A stretch of DNA of 64,000 bases. Source: Cichorium intybus (taxonomy: Eukaryota; Streptophyta; Magnoliopsida; Asterales; Asteraceae). The notes below the pieces were generated by a model that was not told the origin of the DNA, did not search any database, and saw nothing but the letters and a program-made list of their open reading frames with translations. This document shows, one piece after another, positions 59,163-64,000 of the stretch. The stretch is taken from NCBI GenBank assembly GCA_023525715.1, contig CM042013.1, positions 80,186,494 through 80,250,493 of the forward strand, given 5' to 3'. The translations under genes were made by a program, and so were the position numbers. Position 1 is the first letter of the stretch; each line of letters starts with the position of its first letter.

Positions 59163-59348
59163 GTTGGAAAATTAATTTTAATTAATTTCTTCAAATGGGT
59201 TTTCCCTATTTTTTTCCATAAAACAATTTAAGATGAATGAGAAATTGTATCCCAAAAGCGAGATAGTTGGAAGAAGTTGAAAAATGAGTTAATGGGTGTT
59301 AACTCATCCCACATTGGTGGGGGAATGAAAAAGAAGTGAATTTATAAG

Positions 59349-59350
<2 letters not shown>
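59160..59350 (+). other. Possible LTR-like fragment between microsatellites
   Basis: It starts TGTTGGAAAATTAATTTTAA and contains CTCATCCCACATTGGTGGGG, a phrase also seen in TRIM LTRs (TCCCACATTGG, complement at 61010-61020). No primer site or second copy is seen, so this is tentative. Confidence 0.25.

Positions 59351-59441
<91 letters not shown>
59351..59441. repeat. (TA)n microsatellite
   Basis: About 91 bp of AT repeats. Confidence 0.97.
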
Positions 59442-59442
<1 letters not shown>

Positions 59443-60725
59443 CACTAAGCCCTAAAAACTATTAAATAATTTTACTTAGACTTTGTAAGTTTGGATTTAA
59501 TCAATTGCGGAAAACAATGCAAACAAAACCCTTTTAAGGGGTTTTTTTACGAATACTCTACTTAAATTAACTAAAACCAGAAAAATGGTATAATACATAA
59601 TGTTATATAAATAAGAGGTTCTATAAATTCCTAAAAAAAATTTCTAATTATCTTCTTAATCACATGATCAAAACAAGTGTCAAAATCAAGAGAATAAATT
59701 AAAAGAGAGAAATAATGAATTCCATGTCATAATTTAGTGGGTGAGATGATGAATTAGGAGGTTAAAATAGGAACAAATAGAATTTTCCTATATAAATATA
59801 AATAATTGATTTATAAATTTCAATATGAACATAGAAAAAACACACGAACCACTTTTCCAATTTTTTTCAAAAAATAATCGAATAGAATTTGCTTATTCTT
59901 GCATTCCCAGTTTCCCACTTGAGGAATTGATGAGAGGAGTCGATGTGCACTTTCATCCTATCATATCATTCTTTAAGATATACTTGTACCCAAATACCCA
60001 ATAGAATTGCAGATTTCTTTTAAAGTTATCTACTTATGAAAAGAAATGCCTGTGGACATAGACCGGTTAGAAGAGAAACCATAGCAGGCGTAGTAGTCTT
60101 CTTACGGAATTTAATAATTCTTGAATTCAATTAGCGTTTTGGTTTAGTTAAGGGGAGAGAATAACTAAAAAGCTAGCTGATGCTGAAAAACTTGTTAGTA
60201 ACCGAAAAAATAACCGATAACTAAAAGGTTGGTTGTTAGCTGATAAGATAACCGATAAAAATTGTCTTTGACAAAAACTAGTTGGTAAGCTAACTGTCAA
60301 ATTACAATGACGCAAAAGGCTATATATAAATATGAATTTTTTTATAATAAAAAATGGTATATTTGTATGAATTTTAAATAAGTTTAGTAAATTCGCTAAA
60401 ATAGTAGTTGGAAAATCCTCCTATTTCATATTCCTACCTACTATATAAGGTAATAAGGATATGTGAAATCCACTAATTCTTTGTCTTAATATGATCTATT
60501 GTTTTTAACACTTGTATTGATATAATAAATATGAATAAAGGTAGGAAGATTTAGTAGGATGATATAAAATCTCTCGTAGTAGTTTAATAGGTAGCTTATA
60601 AGCTACTTTTAGGTTTAACAAATACTGCAAAGCAAAAAAAAACTCAAAAATAAGCTAATTTACAAACTAGTTATGACGTACTGAACATGACTTTTAATTT
60701 GTAATGTGTGCATTGGTATCCTATG
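59442..60725. other. AT-rich spacer without recognised features
   Basis: No gene, RNA or clear element. The stretch 60130-60330 has repeated AACCGATAA-type phrases and AAAAGCTAGCTGATG, possibly debris of a small DNA transposon, but no target duplication could be fixed. Confidence 0.45.
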
Positions 60726-61027
60726 TGTAAATATATCAGGAGTCCAAAAGTGTCTCTCCAAAAGAGCCATTGTGGAGAGAGAGGAGACTCCAACATATAT
60801 ACACACTTATAAGACCGTGTCGCACCAATGTGGGATACACTAACACTCCCCCTCGGAGACGTATGTTCGATGATGTTACAGGGGGCGGGACACTGACTCT
60901 GATACCATGTAAATATATCTGGAGTCCAAAAGTGCCTCTCCAAAAAAGCTCTTGTGGAGAGAGGGGAGACTCCAACATATATACACACTTATAAGACCGT
61001 GTCGCACCAATGTGGGATACACTAACA
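60726..61027 (-). mobile_element. Complete TRIM retrotransposon (302 bp)
   Basis: Two 120-bp LTRs (60726-60845 and 60908-61027; six differences by hand count) flank a 62-bp middle that holds only the complement of a polypurine tract (CTCCCCCTCGG at 60846) and of the initiator-Met primer site (ACTCTGATACCA, 60896-60907). Minus-strand LTR ends: TGTTAGTGTATCCCAC and TATATTTACA. CTATG flanks it on both sides (60721-60725 and 61028-61032). It encodes nothing, so it depends on proteins of other elements. A broken relative is at 15175-15373. Confidence 0.93.
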
Positions 61028-61032
61028 CTATG

Positions 61033-61403
61033 CAATAAGATTTCGTCAAATGAGGCTTCATTCAATTTCGATAAAAAAAATTATTTGTTTCTTATGCCCT
61101 CAGGTATGCTCTCTCTCCTCCTCTCACTTTTTTCCTGCCACCTCAGCATCCGGTCAACATTTCTCTCTACTCGCTTTACTCCCGGAAATGGTCACATCTT
61201 ACTACCTCTCACTTCCTCTCACTTTTTAATTTAAAAACTAAATTTAAATTAAAATAAAACTAAAAATATCTAAATAAGATAATTCATTAAAATATAAAAA
61301 TTAAATCCGAAAATTACATTAAAAATAAAACCTAAAAATTTAAAAAACACATTAAACATAAAAAAAATACTACATATTTTAAAAAAAACTACGATCGTCA
61401 CTC
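61033..61403. other. Flank of PIF/Harbinger element
   Basis: CT-rich (61100-61220), then very A-rich (61225-61390), preceding the transposase stop codon. Probably the 3' non-coding end of the element. I could not identify the terminal inverted repeat. Confidence 0.4.
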
Positions 61404-62727
61404 CTATTCTTCCTCCTCGATATCGGGCACCGGCGTCGGCTCAACTCTAGCCCGATAGATATGCTCGACCAAATCTGCACGAAGGTTGTTATGCGTTTCT
61501 TTGCTTTGGACCTCGTTTCTGTTTTCTAGATATGCTGCCGAGTCAAGCGGTAGCGGGCTCGTATGTTGGCATAACTTCGCTTGGATCAAACGTACATATC
61601 GCTTTCCCCTCGTCTTCCAAAATCATATTATGTAATATGATGCATGCGTACATAAGGTCTCGTATTCTCCTCGGATCCCAAGCCCGTGACGGGTATTTGA
61701 TCATGTGAAAGCGCTGTCGAAGAACTCCAAACGCTAGCTCCACATCCTTCCTAGCCACTTCTTTTGCGACGTTGAACATTTTATGCTTTGGATCCATTGG
61801 ACATGTGAATGACTTCCCAAACACGACAAAATCCCGATATATTCCATTGGTCAGATAATACCCGTGTTTGTAGTACGCTCCGTTGACCTGAAACGGACAA
61901 AAAGGGGTAACGCCTCTATAAATGTCGTTAAAAATCTTCGATTGGTCGAGAACGTTGAGGTCGTTGTTTGCACCCGCAACGCCAAAAAACGCATGTCAAA
62001 TCCATAAATCATGGGACGCCATTGCCTTGAGGATGATAGAAGGGTGCCGATGATCGCCTCGTGTGAATTGGCCACGTCATGCATTGGGGCAAGCAGCCCA
62101 CTCCCAATGCATACAGTCAACGCTCCCAAGCATTCCGGGAAAACCATGTTTGCTTTCATGCACGGCGTACAACGTTTGAATGTCGTTCACCGTTGGTTTT
62201 CGCAAATAAAGTTTGTTGTAAACATGGTTGATATTGCTTGCGAACTCGTATACACTTTCCCGAACCGTGCGCTCCGACATATTCAAATAGTCGTCCCATA
62301 AATCAAATGTCGTGCCGGTTGCAATTTGACGAACCGCAGCGGTACATTTTTGTTCCGCCGTGAAACCCCTTTTATTCCTACCATCGTATTGCAATCGCAA
62401 TACCGGATTGACTTCGCTCATATCACGAACTATACGCAAGAAAAGTCGCTTGCTCATCCGAAACCGACGCCGAAACTGGTACGTCGAAAACAAACAGTGT
62501 TCCGCTATATAGTCGCGGACAAGGAGATCGTGCGCAGCTTCACGATCTCTGTTTATTTTTGCCCGTCTTGATAACCTAGGTTGATTTTTTCAACTTTCTG
62601 CGGCGTCGACGGTTATCTGGGCAGCTTAACGAAGCAATGACGCCGCTTGAACGGTAGCTTCAAGCAACCAACTCTCGTCTTCCGACGAAGACGACGAATC
62701 GAATAACACGTCGAATCTTGGATCCAT
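61404..62727 (-). pseudogene. PIF/Harbinger (HARBI1-like) transposase, few lesions
   Basis: Start ATG at 62727 (MDPRFDVLFDSSS). After a frame change near 62630 the frame runs from about 62570 to 61545 and contains FSTYQFRRRFRMSKRLFLRI (N-terminal helical region), then the DDE nuclease: first Asp in GSVDCMHWEW, second in GANNDLNVLDQSKIF, Glu in RKDVELAFGVLRQRF. RIRDLMYACIILHNMI and, after a second frame change, DLVEHIYR and an acidic tail ending at 61404 complete it. Family role: a nuclear enzyme that excises and inserts elements at TWA sites, usually with a separate Myb-like protein, which I do not see here. Two in-frame TGA codons lie between the first two catalytic residues. Total length is normal for the family (about 400 residues). 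Confidence 0.85.
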
Positions 62728-62790
62728 TTTTTTTAGTTGTAGTCTGGTGTGTATGTTTTGTGTAATTGTAAAATGAGTGAGATATGTGTA

Positions 62791-62798
62791 TTATATAG
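62791..62798 (-). promoter_or_regulatory. TATA box of the transposase
   Basis: CTATATAA on minus, 64 bases upstream of the ATG at 62727, with a C/A-rich leader between. Confidence 0.55.
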
Positions 62799-62825
62799 GT
62801 AAAATAAATAGTTTTTTTTAAATGA

Positions 62826-62843
62826 AACGGCTATATAGCCGTT
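62826..62843. promoter_or_regulatory. 18-bp perfect palindrome upstream of the transposase
   Basis: AACGGCTATATAGCCGTT, about 30 bases upstream of the TATA box; a possible protein-binding site. Confidence 0.45.
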
Positions 62844-62869
62844 GAAGTGCTAATGGTCACACACAAGGA

Positions 62870-63000
62870 AGATGTCGCACGACGTCCACAAGCCGCACGA
62901 GCTCAAAAATGCGCCGCCGCCGTATAAGGGGGGGCGGTGTTCACCGCGAGCTCGCACCTTGTCGGGCTCCCCCTCGCATTGCACACCGGACGACTTTATT
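62870..63000. other. GC-rich block at the element's right side
   Basis: Rich in GCCGC and GCACGAGC motifs, with GGGGGGGCGGTGTTCACCGC (62929-62948), including an inverted GGTG/CACC. It may be the subterminal region of the PIF/Harbinger element. 63000-63319 after it shows nothing recognisable. Confidence 0.35.
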
Positions 63001-63319
63001 GTTCTGATTTAATAACAAAACATAATACTGCTATGTTCAAATTCTCAATTTAATACCCGTACATTCAAATTTATTCAAATTTTAATACAAAGTCATTGAT
63101 TGTTTAGAAATACAATCAATCAATGTATAATATCAAAAGTTAATTCTCATCACTCTAGCTTCCGTCATCACCATTTGCCTAATTGCCTTATTGATTGTTA
63201 AGATAGATCGAAGCAAAATTGTGTTTATGACAACTGTTTGTTAGGAACTTAGGCTTGTAACAACTAAAATATATTCTCTCGCTTGCAGTTGTGCATTACA
63301 TTTCTCGGACTAGAGTTTA

Positions 63320-64000
63320 GAGCACGACATGATAATTCGACACGAACTTGATACGAAATAAACGAGTTTTGGTAAGAGATTTCAACCCGTTTAATTAAAC
63401 GGTTGACACGAAACGACACGATAATTAAACGGATAAGGTTAGGGTTGAAAATGTTAACTCGAAAATAACCCGTTTATTTATGTTCAAGTTTTTCTAATTC
63501 TTATGTAAATTGGACATGCAAAAACCAATACCATATTTAAAAGAAAAACTTCTGATTAACGTGTTTTATAATGTGGAAGTCGCTTAACCACCTAGGTCAT
63601 GAATTCATTTCACTTTTCTACTTTCTCACTCATACTCCACAATTTTACTAGGCCTCTCTCTCCTCCTCGCAACCTCGTCATTCATCTCTCTGACTCCTAA
63701 TCTTTTAAAGTTGCTCTATAAACTTAGTGTGAATGCTTCTACTATTAGATTTTCAGGTTTTCCTTTTCGCCTCAAACTCCTATTCTTTCAACATACTTAG
63801 TGTTTCAACTCGAAATGTGACATGATATATTTACAAGGTCTGAACCCCAAACCCGAAACTCGACACGAAAATAAACGAGTTGACACGACACAACACAATT
63901 ATTAAATGGGTTGGGTTAGGGTCGAACACTTTCAACCCGTTTAATGTTTTGACATGACACGAAATCGACACGACACGACACGTTTGCCAAGTCTACCTGA
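63320..64000. repeat. Degenerate inverted repeat rich in CGACACG motifs
   Basis: The left part (63325-63475) holds CGACACGAAC, GTTGACACGAAACGACACG and AACCCGTTTAATTAAACGG. The right part (63835-63995) holds CTCGACACGAAAATAAACGAG, GTTGACACGACACAACAC and GACACGACACGACACG. Several phrases recur in inverted order (AACCCGTTTA, TAAACGGGTT), suggesting a non-autonomous DNA element with long subterminal repeats. Its right end may lie at or beyond the window edge. Confidence 0.45.

Overview
This window looks like a gene-poor, heterochromatin-type piece of a plant nuclear genome, most likely a eudicot; an Asteraceae such as lettuce is my guess from the repeat families and is not proven. Plant markers: Ty1/copia and Ty3/gypsy elements primed from initiator-tRNA-Met (TGGTATCAGAGC) or tRNA-Asp (TGGCGCCGTTGCCGG), LTRs that begin TG and end CA, hAT and PIF/Harbinger DNA elements, a TRIM, and long (TA)n tracts. 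I see no convincing intact host gene, no rRNA or tRNA gene, and nothing bacterial, plasmid-like or CRISPR-like.

Layout. 1-7178: two copies of one non-autonomous copia-like family in opposite orientation, A (+, 3' part, 1-3244) apparently inserted into B (-, 3245-7178). B in turn interrupts the gag of a minus-strand Tekay-type Ty3/gypsy element (7179-12866), whose leader holds an 878-bp PIF-type MITE with a GC-rich insert. 12965-16247: a second diverged Tekay-type LTR carrying a 66-bp minisatellite and a broken TRIM. 16248-18571: gene-like fragments, a decayed plus-strand copia gag/protease piece and two (TA)n tracts. 18690-20150: a minus-strand copia LTR with its leader and an hAT MITE (612 bp, 8-bp target duplication). 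20151-30663: a plus-strand copia element of the same family as A and B, but with a polyprotein; a Sirevirus-like element (21394-26234) sits in its leader and a Tekay-type element (30664-37722) in its RNase H. 37723-38954: low-copy-looking DNA with a possible broken gene 5' end. 38955-57702: copy C of the non-autonomous family with both LTRs and target duplication GTAAT, interrupted by a complete Athila-type element (43022-54587; 1119-bp LTRs, target duplication CTAAT). 57708-60725: AT-rich spacer and microsatellites. 60726-61027: a complete 302-bp TRIM with target duplication CTATG. 61404-62727: a nearly intact PIF/Harbinger transposase pseudogene. 63320-64000: a degenerate repeat rich in CGACACG.

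How the parts relate. Every pol frame is broken, mostly by in-frame stops at codons where the families carry Gln, Trp or Arg, as expected of cytosine deamination in methylated DNA; nothing here is obviously mobile on its own. The most unusual signal is a set of about ten hairpins in the non-coding parts of the copia family and its derivatives: they share one loop-proximal core, while their outer arms differ from copy to copy yet stay complementary. Several LTR families also carry a private, CG-containing short motif repeated many times in LTR and leader, and two of them carry multiplied polypurine tracts.
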